This document shows positions 20,082 to 31,828 of a stretch of DNA of 64,000 nucleotides, one piece after another (position 1 is the stretch's first letter; the number at the start of each line of letters is the position of its first letter). This stretch comes from Thozetella sp. PMI_491 (Eukaryota; Ascomycota; Sordariomycetes; Chaetosphaeriales; Chaetosphaeriaceae). The stretch is taken from assembly GCA_021432635.1 (NCBI GenBank), contig MU270102.1, forward strand, positions 124,001-188,000. The letters are read 5' to 3'. The notes beneath the pieces are model-generated. The model was given only the letters and a program-made list of their open reading frames with translations, searched no databases and was not told the origin of the DNA. The translations under genes and the position numbers were made by a program.

Positions 20082-23000
20082 ATAGCGCTTGACTAGATCA
20101 CTTAAAACGGCTTGTTAAAAGCATTTTATTCTAAAAATAGCATACTAAGCTCTCACGTGATCACTGCTTTGTTATATAGCTCTTTATACGCTCCTTTAAG
20201 CTCTTAATAGTAAAACAGCTGCTTTATAGGAAAAGTAGGGAACAATAAGAACAATAAGAACAATAAGTAATAAATAATAGCTATAAGGACAGTAGGAAAA
20301 TACTCTCAAATCAGCTACAGCTATTTCTACGATTATATAAGGGACTATTTTGCCAGCTTGCCACGTTATTTTTACCCCTTTCCTTTTTAGCCTTAATAAC
20401 AACTATAATAGTAATAATAACAGTAACAATAATAATAAGATCACTTGATTAGTTACTAGTGTTTTTAGGACTAATAGAATACTATTAGATAACAAACTAA
20501 TATTTACTATGCCTCCTAAGTGTGGTAAGTGCTTATAAGCTTTTGGTTGTGTGGTTGTGAGTATTAACGAGTAGTATAGTGGTTAAGAAGAAGAAGGCTG
20601 TTGCTAAGGGCAGTTGGTGCTTTACTTATAGTGTTAGGCGTGCTTTATATGATTAGAGTATGACTGGCCTAGCTTGTAAGAGCTAGTGCCTACTCTGCTT
20701 AAAGAGTGCCCTTGTAGATAAAGATAGTAGGTATAACTGTTATAAGGATTCTAGCTATAGTAGTAACTATTGCTTTTACTATGCTTTTAGGTACTCTTAT
20801 ATTACTATATATAATCCTTTAAGCTTTTAAACTATAATTAGGTATGCTAACTATATATATAGTCTAGTAATTACCTAGGCTGTTACTAAGTAGTTCCTAT
20901 ATATACTTATAATTAATACTAACCCTTTAGTAAGTAATATATATATTTATATACTCTAACACTTTATTAATTAGCTAATTAGTACTTAAGAGAGTAACTA
21001 CTAACACTTTATAGTTAAGGGGTTATTATACTTAACTAAGAAAGAGGAGGAGAAGATAGCTATAAAGGCTATAATAGAGGAGGAAAGGGCTATTACTAGC
21101 TAAAGGGCCTTTACCTGGCTTAATATACTATTATTCCTACCCCTATAAGATTATTATTATTTTATTTTTAGTGTTTAGGGTAGTGTTTTACTCTTTTCTA
21201 GTTGCTAGGGGATATATCTCCCTAAATTAATCTTATATGCTTTATATATTTTCCCCTACTCTTTTAACTACTCTTTTATACTTCTCTTATACTCTCCTTT
21301 ATACTTCCTTTTCTAACTCTTCTTCTTTCTTAAGAGTGTTAGACCTAGCCTTTAATATAAAACAAAGCTTTATTTATTAATATAAATACTTTTAATATAC
21401 TATTAGGTACTTCTTTAGTTATTATATTAGCTAGATTATTATTTCTATTTATCTACTTAATTTTAGTAATCTTATAAGCTTTATAAGACTGTTTTAAAGC
21501 TATAAGATTAATTATAAGGCGTTTTTCTACTGTGCTTCTTAATTATACTAAGTATTAATACAGTAAGTATAAATCTATATAAACTATTAACTCTAAAGCT
21601 TTTATTTATAGGTAATTATAGATTATTCTAAGCATATAGTTAAGTATATAGCTAATATTAAAGCTAGAGTTTATACTATAAATCTCACTAGTAAGAACAC
21701 TATATATTACACACTTATACTTAGTTAAAGACTAGTGTATTATATTTCTAACTAGCTTAAAGCTCTTTAAATACTTTAAAAAACTCTTATTCCTTAAAAC
21801 AATTATAAATCTAATCTATAAACTAAGGTCTTTATTATTAGTAAATAATTTATCTATAAAAATATATAGCCTAGTAGTGTCTAGGTTAAGGCTTATATAA
21901 TAAATACCCCTTAACTATTTATAGATCTATTAGGTAATATACTTGTTAAGCCTTTTAATCTATTACTCCCCTAGTTTTAACTCCTAAATAGCTATAACAT
22001 AGTTAAATACTACCTCTAGCTAGTAGATAAAAGTGATATAAGCGCCTTATACTTTCTACTTTATATATTATTTTCTTATACTCTTTAAGCTAGGGTCTAC
22101 TAGTTTAAGCCTACCTATTTAGCCCTTTTAATAGATTATTATAAAGTCCTTATTAATCTTAAGATAATAACTGTTAAAGTCTCCTATAGACCTAAGATTT
22201 ATTAATAATCTTAGTTTAACTTTAAAACCTGCTCTTTAAAGCTTTAATTCCTTTTTTCTAAGGAATTTTAAGCTATTAATATTAATAGTATTATTAGTTT
22301 ATAAACTAATTATATTAAATAATTCTCTTACTTTTATAATTAGAAGATATAGATTATATCTAAAGGTTTTTATTCTTAAATACTTTTTATAGTGTTTATT
22401 ATATATTATAAACTAGTATAACCCTACTTTTATAAGCCTATAAAATAGCTTTATTACTTTTAAAATAATATTTAAAAAGTATTAACTATATAACTTATAT
22501 AGTAAATATAGTAAAATAATATACTAAAGATTAAACCTTAACTAAGTATAAACTTATATAATATCTCTAAGTATAACTTTAAGTCTTTATTATCTAAGGC
22601 TTAATATAAGTATTAAGATTAATTATTAGCTATAATATAAGATTATTAATACTTAAGTAAGAAAAGTATACTTCTTATAGTTATTATAGCCTTAGGTAAC
22701 TAAATATAATTTTTTATATAAATGCTTAGTGCCTTACTCTTTTACTTTGTGAATAAGTTAGTAACTAAAGATCTTAGCCTAATTATATTCTAGCCTTAGA
22801 GTAATTAGCTTAATTATATCTATAGTTATTAGTAACTTAATTTTAACTTAATTAAAAAGCTTAAATAACTCTTTTAATACTTTAATAGTCTCTACTATAT
22901 ATATCTTAATAGTAGTTTTATAGCTATACTACTCTTTCTTAGTCTAGTAGTTAGCTATTATAGTAATCTTATTACTTTAAGTCCTTTACTTATTAACTTA

Positions 23001-26000
23001 TCTATTTTTATAATCTTTTACTTAATATATAGTTACCTCTTATTTTATTAGTTAACTTTACTTTTATTACTTTAATAGTTTTAAATACTTAAATATAATT
23101 ATTTCTTTACTTTTCTCTTAGGGTATTAACTAATTATTCTATATATTATAAGGCTTAATTATAATACTTTTAAACATAATAAGTTTATTTATTATTTTTA
23201 TAATAACGTCTTTATTAATTATAATAAGTACTTTAAATAATCCTTTCTATACTTATAGGCCTTTATACTATACTAATACTAAACTCTTAAAAGCTAATAA
23301 TTATAATAAAATATACTTAATATCTAGCCTATTTTATATATAAAGTACTTCTTAAATCTAGTAGTTTATAAAGATCTTTTAAAGCTTAATTAAGACTTTA
23401 CTATAAGCTTTTATATATTAAATCTAGCTTATAAAAGGGGGTAAATCTATTAAGATTTATAGATATACCCTAAAGACTAAAAGGATTAGGACTAATCTAT
23501 CTAGTCTAGCTATAGTATTTATTATACTAAGAGTAGCTTATAGTACTTCTTCTCTACTCCCTTTACTCTCTATAAGTATAATATTATATACTCTTTTTAG
23601 TATTTTATATACTCTTTTAATCTTTTTAATTAAGTTGTATACTTTTACTAGGACTTAGTAGTATATAATCCTTATAAGTTTTACCTTAGCTTTAAAATAA
23701 TTAGCTATAAAGTTAATACCTAAATTAATTATTAAAACATCTAGTAGTTTTAGATATATATTTATCTAGTATCTCTTTAGGGTCTTTTATATTATTTTAA
23801 CTGTTATATCTATAAAAAAGCTTCCCGCTTAGAATCTTATACTTATATAGATTATATAAAGTATTAGTTTATTATTAAAATATATTATATCTATTAAAAT
23901 CTTATAGTTAAAGTTAGCTTCTTTTTATAGCTTAAATTTAAAGTGTTTTAATATATTTTAATATATCTAGTAAAAGTGGTAAAAATAGTTTATAAGCTTA
24001 AGAGTATTTATCTTAATGTTATAGCCTACTTTCTTAAGAAACTTATATATTTTCCCTATAGATAGGTGGTTAAATTATAAATAAATATGCCTTAGCTTAG
24101 CCTTAGTTAGAAATACTATGCTTAATCTATTTAGACTGTCTATTTATTATACTTTTAGGTTGTCTAGGTAAAGCTATATATAGCCTTATTTCTTATATAT
24201 TAATATATATACTCTAGAAGTATTTATTAGCTTATTATATATATTATATAGCTTTACCCTAAGCTTATTTATATCTTTTAAATAAAGAAGAAAGGGGGTT
24301 AGCACGTTAACCATATAAAATATTACCTAGTTAACTAATATATCTAGTTTAATACTCCCTATAAAACTTATAAGAGCTTTACTATTAAACTTTATATATA
24401 CTTCCCTAGCTCTACTAGTATCTAATATAATCCCTAGTATCTACTTATAAAGTACTTAGAACTAGCTTCTCCTAGTAATTGATTTCTTAGCTATATTAAT
24501 ATCTAGTATTATACCCTAAAATACCTCTTTAAAGTATTAATTAAGTGTAAAAATATTTATTTTATACTTATTATAATTAGGGTTTTAGTTTATTAGTAAA
24601 GTATCTTTTATTTTAGCTTATAATATATATTAAAACAATATACTAGTAAGCCAAACAACTATCTTATACTATTAACTACTTTCCTAATCACTCTTATCAC
24701 TCTTAAAAAGCTCGCTATAATCACTAACTTTTCTATTAGCCTTATTATAATTTTTATCTTAGTAGAATATAGTCTTTAAGATTAAGCCTTTATATAAGGT
24801 AAGAAATACTTAAAAAGTCTCTTTAAGCTTATTATAAAAAGCTTAGTTATACTTTTAATCCTCTTTTACCTTTGCTTAATCCTTTTTTATATAGTTTATT
24901 AAGAAACAGCCTTCCTTTTTATATACCTAATATCTACTAGTCTATTTTATACTAGATCTTTAATTGTCTAGTAAAAAGCACTTAAAGCTTTTTTTATAGC
25001 TTTTTTAACACTCTCTTATCCGTTAGAATTATTAATTTATAAAGAAGCTTTCCCTAGTTGACAATTATATATTCTCTATAATCTATAAAGTACTCCTAAG
25101 TATTAAATAAAGTATTTTAAAGCTTTTTTCTAGCCTTATAAGTACTATTAATAATTCTTTAACTCTTAAGACTACTCTTAAAGTTATATCTATTAGTTAT
25201 TATTTAGTATTATATATATTATTAAGAGCTTATTAATACAGCTATAGCTTATTAAAAAATGCTTATAACACCTCTAATTTACTTTTTCTAGTCATCTCTA
25301 GTCTCTTTCTTAGGATTAAAAACGTTAGCAAGCTTTAATTACTATAATATAAAGCTCATATAGTTTCTATATTATAATATTATCTAATCTAGGCATATAA
25401 TATTATAAATAGCTGTTTAAGATTTATATAATATAGGTAATATTATAATACTTCTCCTCCTAATAAGTAGTTAAAGATTATATAAAGCTATAATAGTCTA
25501 ATCCTAAGCTTTTATATATATAATAAGAACTACCTAACTTTAAAGTCTAAAATATTATACTAGGTATTAATCTATATATTCCTATCTTTTTAGATTTTTA
25601 TAAATACTTATAATAAGCTTATATTAATCTCCTTAATAGGAGATATTAGGGGTAGTAGAGTATACTAGTCCTAGTTCTACTAGTCTCTATTAATAGCTAT
25701 AAATATACTAAAACCCCTTTCTTAATTACTTAGGGATATATTATTCTACCTATTATATATACTTTATAATCTCTAAAATCCTTATTATTTAAGCATCTAA
25801 TATAATAGCTAGTCTTAACTATAGGGATTAGGCTTATTAAATCTCCTTTCTTATTATTTTTAAGCTCTTTAAAACAGCTATTAGCTATACTTAGTCCTTT
25901 TATTTTAACCAGGTTAATCCTAGTAGATTATAGGTATTTTAGCTTAGTCTAGTTTATTAAAGGGTTATTTATAAGGCTTTTTAAAGACGTTTAAAATAGC

Positions 26001-26936
26001 TAATTAATTAATTAAAGCTTTACTCTTCTCTATATTATTTAATACCTACTCCTAGCCTTATATAAAACTACTCTCTTATTAAAGCTAACTCAAGGACATT
26101 CTTATTAAAGGTCTTTACTAGTCCTTAGTTAGGATTAAGCTTTTACTGCTTGCCAAGCTTTAAGCAATCCTTAGAATTAGGTGAATAATCTATAAAATAG
26201 CTCTTTCGTCCTTATCGTCTTTAAACTACTTTATTATATAGTTAAAGAGGGTAATAGTTAGAGAGAGTTATATAGCTTACTTTACTAGTAGTTTATAATT
26301 ATATAAGTAACTATATAATACTTATATAATTAGCTTATCTAACCTTTAAAAGTCTTTAATCTACTAGCTTTAAAAATCCTCTTAAAAGTAGCTTAGTAGT
26401 TTATTTTTATATAATAGTTTCCCTAGGTTATAATAGCTAAGCAGTTAGGATATAGCCTATAAATTCCTCAGCTTAGCTAAAGTAGTATCTAGATTAATCT
26501 CCTAGTATGGTTTTAAGACTACTGCTTGATCTATAATATCTTAGTCTTAAAGCTAAAGCTTTAGGCGAGTAAGTATCGCTATAAGCTCTACATCCTTACA
26601 CTCCTCATCAGTATTCTAGTATATTACTGACATACTTATATACTAGCCATTATACTTATAGGCGTACTGGTTTGTTTTAGTACTTTCTTAACAAGGTCCT
26701 GATACAGTAAGAACAGTGCCTCGTATCATCAGCTAGCACTAGTTATAGTACTTACAATACGCTCTAAATAGTTATTTATATAATTATTAGCAGCCCTAAA
26801 GCAAAAAAGAATAGAATCTTCTAATAAAATCACCACTTTAAAAAAGCCCTGAAGCAAATAAGAACAAAATCTCCTAAGTAGCATTTATAAGTTCGCCTAG
26901 CTCATCTATACTGCTTTTAAAAGCAATACTGATCAG

Positions 26937-27191
26937 TGTTGGTTAGTATTACAAGATCTCGGTACTGTAAAACAAACAAACGTAAAACAACTGGGTAAAA
27001 GATCCTCTGTATTGGTATATGTCTAGATGTGTTCTCTATAAGCTAAGTTAACTGCTCGAACAAGCCCCTAAATAGCCCTCAGCCGATCATGTGACTCTCC
27101 GCACTAGATCGGCTGTGGTCCAATCAGAGCTCGTCAGAGCTCTGGATCCTCCATACTAGATCGAGCAACGCTACGAACCCACGATCCAACA
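26937..27191 (-). repeat. Right LTR (5' LTR of the element)
   Basis: 255 bp, same ends and length as the left LTR, directly followed by the second AGTTT. No tRNA primer-binding site was recognised next to it. Confidence 0.95.
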
Positions 27192-27196
27192 AGTTT
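27192..27196. repeat. Target-site duplication, right (AGTTT)
   Basis: Partner of 19803-19807. Confidence 0.93.
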
Positions 27197-27761
27197 AGTA
27201 TTTAAAGCTAGCTTGATCAGTAGGGACTTCTAGGGCTTGCCGCTAATGAGTCATATGTGTGTTACAGTTATTGCCACTTTCCACTTGCAACTTCAGGCTA
27301 GCCTGCTTATTTTTGTCCTATCATAACCCACTCCAGGAGGGTTACGAAGGAATCGCAGATCTTTTACGGGTCTAGCTTAAGTTCCAGTAGCTTCTGAGTA
27401 ATGTACCACCCCAGTCGGCTGGATTTCAACTACTGAATATTGTCCGATGAGCGCCTGTATTGTCTACAGTACGACTTTTACGACGCTTTACTAAAAGAGG
27501 TATGACAATCAAGATTGGTCTCAACAGTAGAATTTTAGCCGAAATAATGTGCTATTCTCGCAATATGTCCCTCTAGGAGATTGTGTCTCTCAAACATATC
27601 TTTTTTTTTGTTTTATACAAGAACTTTATAGTTATGGAACTGAAGTTTTCTCACATTTGACAATGATCATATTTTAAGCGGCTACATGCCGGTTTCATGA
27701 GCAGATATGATTGAATAGCTACGGAGTTTATTCAGGAGGAGTCTAGTATGCGACGGTGACG
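27197..27761. other. Intergenic, no supported gene
   Basis: About 570 bp between the retroelement and the zinc-finger pseudogene, with a T tract near 27600. Nothing recognisable. Confidence 0.5.
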
Positions 27762-28828
27762 CTACTGAGCTCGATGTTTATCTCGTTGGTGTCGCTTTAA
27801 ATTCTTGTCGTCGAGATATTCGAGACCGCAATAGCATTTATGCTTTGGTGCATCTCGCCTAGGCATGTGATTTTTCTCTATGTGCTCGTCAAGCTCCCGC
27901 TGCTCTGCGGCTCCCTTCCACGGACATCCCAAATCTTTATGGGGGCATTGCTTTGGCTTGTTGTGTATCTTCAAGTGTTTTCTATAAGCTATTAGGTGAA
28001 GCCTTTCTCCGCCCATGATGGAATAAGACGAACTTGAGTTTGCACGGAAGATCAAATGTCCGCCCACAATCCTGCCAGTTACATTTGAGCGGTTTGTCTG
28101 TGGAATGAGGAATAGAGCTATCGACGATCGCCTGGGGCCCGTTGAGATGAGAATCACCGGATTCCTGCACCTGATGGACTTGTTGGGGTGGGTCAGTATT
28201 GTCGGCAGGACTGTCAGGACTAGCTAAAGGAAAGTGAGTGGATGCATTGTGAATTGGTGGAGTCGACCCGACAATGTTATTAGTCGGTTGCATCAGATTC
28301 TGACCCTAAGTGGCAAGACCTGGAGCTAAGATGCCACACGACTGAGTTTCCGCTGCCAGTGTGATCTCGATGTCGGATATGCTAGGATTGGCGTGTTCGA
28401 TGGGACTATAAGTAGACAATGGCCCGGCTATCCCAAATGTTGGCATGCCTCCAGCCCATGGGAAGCCGTGTGGTGCTATCGATTGAAACGCTACGTCGGG
28501 GCTAGGCATATAGTTCCACTCAAGACCCACAGCACAATATTCGGTTGGCATTATGCTTTGGGATGCATTATGGCTCATGTACGGAACTGAAGTATCGTAC
28601 GATAAGCAAGGGCTATTATTGAAAGTATGCTAAGGAAAGATGTAGCCTACCAATACCATGAAGATATGGATCCATGAGTGGTAGCTCGGTACCATCGATC
28701 TGAGTTCCCCCTGGCCAATCCTCCTCGGGTGGCCTTAGGTCCTGTCCCTCGACTGTGCAGTCATTAGCAACGTCTTATAGAGGATCTCCTGGCTGCTTAC
28801 GGAGAAATAGTTCCTGCGAATCTTCCAT
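27762..28828 (-). pseudogene. Decayed C2H2 zinc-finger transcription-factor-like gene
   Basis: Three exons remain: 28828-28651, 28586-28034, 27981-27762, with introns GTAGGC..CTTCAG and GTTCGT..TTATAG. The join across the second intron rebuilds a zinc finger: KCNWQDCGRTFDLPCKL continues into KKHLKIH. A second C2H2-like unit follows (CPHKDLGCPWKG..HIEKNH), and then CYCGLEYLDDKNLKRHQRDKH. Two in-frame stops interrupt the 316-codon frame: TAA at codon 18 (28777-28775) and TAG at codon 153 (28308-28306), both where Gln fits. No frameshift is needed. The family is typical of fungal nuclear regulators. If 28304 onward were translated from the internal ATG at 28293, a shorter zinc-finger protein would still be possible. 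Confidence 0.72.
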
Positions 28829-29792
28829 GAAACCAAATGGGCGGAGAGTCTGTAGGTATTTGCGGCTCCAACAGATACAGTGTGTCACGAAATGAGTACG
28901 CCAAATGTGCCTCTGCTAATGATGCTGGAGAGAAACTATACTAATAACTATACGGCCTTGTGGTGATAAGACTCCCTTAAGTACTCGACTGGGAGCCTTG
29001 GTGCGCAAATATCAGGCAATGTGAAGTATTCAACGAAAGCGCCAAGGCATTCTGCACAAAGTTGCGCTGTTACCGCCGCGCCGTCACTGCCGCGTCTCCT
29101 AGCAAGCTACGGCTGTTGACCGAGAAGCAAGAGACCTACTTGTGTAACTTGATCACCATTGGCCAAGAACAACATCTACACGCTATTGGTTATCCTGATA
29201 GACTCTTGAGCTCTCATAGGCTTCGTCCGCGCATGATCCCCCCCCACTATGCATGCTCCCCGCCACTATTAGATGAGCACGCCCACCGCTGGCGCATGAG
29301 CATACTCCCAACTGCATGCAAGGCATCCGTATTTGTCGTATGCTGTACGTAGTACTGGTGGGCCTCATCTTAAAACCGACAAGGCTGGGCAATCGAATCT
29401 TCTAGTTCACTCCTAGGCCTTTGAGGTAGAGTAATGCAGCGGTAATGTGGACGGCCCAGACTGATATTTTTGTTGGGCTTGACCGAATGTGCTGGATTAG
29501 GCTGTATGTGATGTGGGAGTCTGGACATTCGAGCGAGGCATTCTGCGTCAAGACGCCATGTCGCACCAAACTTGTAACATAAAAGCCGTAGTACCCATCC
29601 GAGTTCCAGATCAATCTTTCTCACAGCTCATTCTTCTCCAACAATCCATCATCCCCGAAATTTCTTACTCTTTCCTAAAACATCCTTCCTGGCACATCTC
29701 TTTACAGCCCATCTTTCTCTAGTCCATTATCCCCCAAGTTCTCAAACCCGATAAACAAGAATACAGTCCACGGACTCCATATCTCGACTTCA
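28829..29792. other. Intergenic, no supported gene
   Basis: Divergent interval between the zinc-finger pseudogene (-) and the deaminase gene (+); it must hold both promoters. A CT-rich stretch precedes the deaminase start (29620-29740), common in fungal promoters. Confidence 0.5.
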
Positions 29793-31631
29793 ATGGCTCC
29801 TTCGGTGATTGTGGAAGGTGAAGGTTAGTGTCAAATTCTGCTAGCTATGTACTACTTCTGAGAGGTCTAGACCGTACCACCCCTAAGGGAGTCGTGACGT
29901 CTACCGTACCCAAGGGAATCAGGCGCCTTTATGAAACGGTCGTTCTGCTGCATGCCCTAAACTCAAAGTGCCAGACGAGAGGAAACTTTCAGAAGGATGA
30001 CCTAGCCACTGCACCTGACCTCAGCTCAGAGGAGCAGATTTTCCACCACTTTGTCTCGAGGCTAGGCCAAATTTGTGATGCACGACCGGGTGGTCACACT
30101 GTGACAGCCTTCACTGTTATACAGCGAGTCGATAAGATACAATATGTATTTGGGTCAAACAGGCGAAAGCACGCCGAGCTCGAGTCCGTCAAAGGATTTG
30201 TTGGATCAATCCTCAAAACTTTACATGGAGCATTCATGTGTGAGAATGACGAGGAAAGCGAAGAGATGACTGACAACTTGCTACGGGACGTCTTACTCTT
30301 CAACCGCGATCGAGTGAAACGATACTTAAAAGGGCTTAACGAAGCCTTGGTAGCTTGCATTGATCTTTGCAGGAAAGATAACACATCTCAAGGTAATGCC
30401 CTGTGGTTATCCAGTACCGCATTTAATCTAATGCCTCTTAGCCCAAGATCAGCAGAAAAAGCTTGACGAAATGCTTGCCTCCGTTTGGCCTGCTATGGCC
30501 AATAACATCGATGACGATGATTGTAAGTTACCACGCGCACCTACCAACTGTGGTTTGGGCAAGAACTGATGTGAAACTCACGTAGTCATGGCATGCATTG
30601 AGGCCCTGATCGACCAGATCCACCGTATACTCAAACCATTCCAGAACATGTTTCTCTTGAAGCGAGCCAGCGATGAAAAGTCAAGCAACTCAGTGCCATG
30701 GAGGGAGCTAAGGCATTTCTCAAGCCGCCTCCTAGCGTACAAGCGCGCCGCTGAGGACCTAATGGTTGCCGGAAACCTTTGGCCGGAGCTCTTCATTGAT
30801 GTTGAGGTCGTTTGTATTCCTTCCAGCGATCGTGGTTCGAATCCGCTCATGACGGGTCCGCAGACGACTGCAGAGATCCTCAACCGTTTGATACCAGCCG
30901 ACACTAGGGACAAATACAAGGAGCTAGCGATAGAGCTCCAGAGTAGCTTCGCACTAGCTCGAGATAACTCCGATGAGAGCGGTGATACAGAGTCGTCTGT
31001 GTCCTCTAGGCAGGGAATCGACGAGGAGATTGCTGCTGCGTGGACTAAGAAGTCATTCAGGCCAATTATCCACGCGGAATTACTGGTGCTGAATTGGCTG
31101 GAAGTAAACGGCTTGACGCGGCCAGAGTACTTCTTCAACAACTGGCGGTTCATCGGCTGCAGCAAGCCAACCTGCAAGTTGTGCTTCTACTACATCTCAT
31201 CGCACCACACTGGAATCCAGTTCCGGAACCGTCATCCCAATCTCTACCTGAACTGGAGGATGCCGGAGGTGGTCAATGAGAGTGGCCAGCAGACAAAAGA
31301 GCAGCTTCAAGCAAAGCACACCGATATTATCCAGAAAATCATGGATCCTCTGCGCCAGGACATCATTCGGACGCTGAGCGAGAAGGTGGCGGACAGGAGG
31401 GATCACGACTCATCGACGTACTCTTTTGTTAACAGGAACCAGGCTGCGCGGAAAGTGGCCACTGAACCGGGGGTTACTTCGGGACCTCGTTCCACAAACC
31501 TCCCTGTCGGAGGTCGGGCGCTGTCTCTACCTGAGAGGCCTACCGAAGGCGGCGCTAGGATCGAGAATGACTCCTTCGAGGGGTACGGCGAGGAGGCAAC
31601 GCATGAACGGGAGGCAACGTCGACGGAGTAA
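29793..31631 (+). CDS. OTT_1508-like deaminase-fold protein
   Basis: Four exons: 29793-29823, 29871-30392, 30442-30522, 30586-31631; 559 aa. The introns are 47-63 nt with standard sites. The N-terminal 350 residues are mostly helical, without a recognised domain. The C-terminal part carries the zinc-binding signature of the cytidine-deaminase fold: HAEL (His374, Glu376) and CSKPTCKLC (Cys403, Cys408, Cys411), followed by NLYLNWRMP. This layout matches the OTT_1508-like family (Pfam PF14441), known from fungi and bacteria and proposed to act on nucleic acids or nucleotides. The substrate is unproven for fungal members. The last 90 residues are charged and probably disordered. No signal peptide, so cytosolic or nuclear. 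Convergent with the Zn2Cys6 gene, 197 bp apart. Confidence 0.8.
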
Positions 31632-31828
31632 GGTACCATAAATAAGTATCAACGGAAACGGGATTATATGCACCAGGTAGCGAAGTGGATGGCTTCTATT
31701 TTCCCTTTTTATCATGAGTAACGTCTAGTGATCATACACCTTATCATGCTCCTGGTGGGAGGAGCTCTAAGTATGAGCGAGAGGGGTGATCATGTCCCAG
31801 TTCCTACGGCTTGCAGCAATCCAATTCC

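Larger units (their letters stand above)
19808..27191 (-). mobile_element. LTR retrotransposon, Ty1/copia-like, RIP-degenerated
   Basis: A 7384-bp element bounded by two 255-bp direct LTRs (TGTTGG..CCAACA) and a 5-bp target duplication. The interior is extremely AT-rich and has no long open frame on either strand. Reading the complement and ignoring stops, bases around 23,600-23,400 recall the integrase-linker block of fungal copia polyproteins (LLVF element). Bases around 22,800-22,450 recall the RVT_2 reverse transcriptase (LRDI followed by YTQ). A purine tract next to the left LTR also fits the minus orientation, so the right LTR is the 5' one. CpA and TpG look depleted and TpA abundant, the usual trace of RIP. 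It is non-autonomous and dead as read. Whether it is copia rather than another order rests on residual similarity only. Confidence 0.92.

Noticed and set aside
20196-20402. 68-codon minus frame with hydrophobic Tyr/Leu/Ile run
   Set aside because: Lies inside the degenerated retrotransposon; the run is a by-product of AT-rich sequence.
19808-27191. Possible segmental duplication or centromeric AT-rich block
   Set aside because: The matched LTRs, TG..CA ends, 5-bp target duplication and purine tract fit a single LTR retrotransposon better.
29793-31631. Deaminase as the cause of the local C-to-T scars
   Set aside because: RIP is known to depend on a cytosine methyltransferase-like protein, and nothing in the sequence ties this deaminase to it; kept only as a question.
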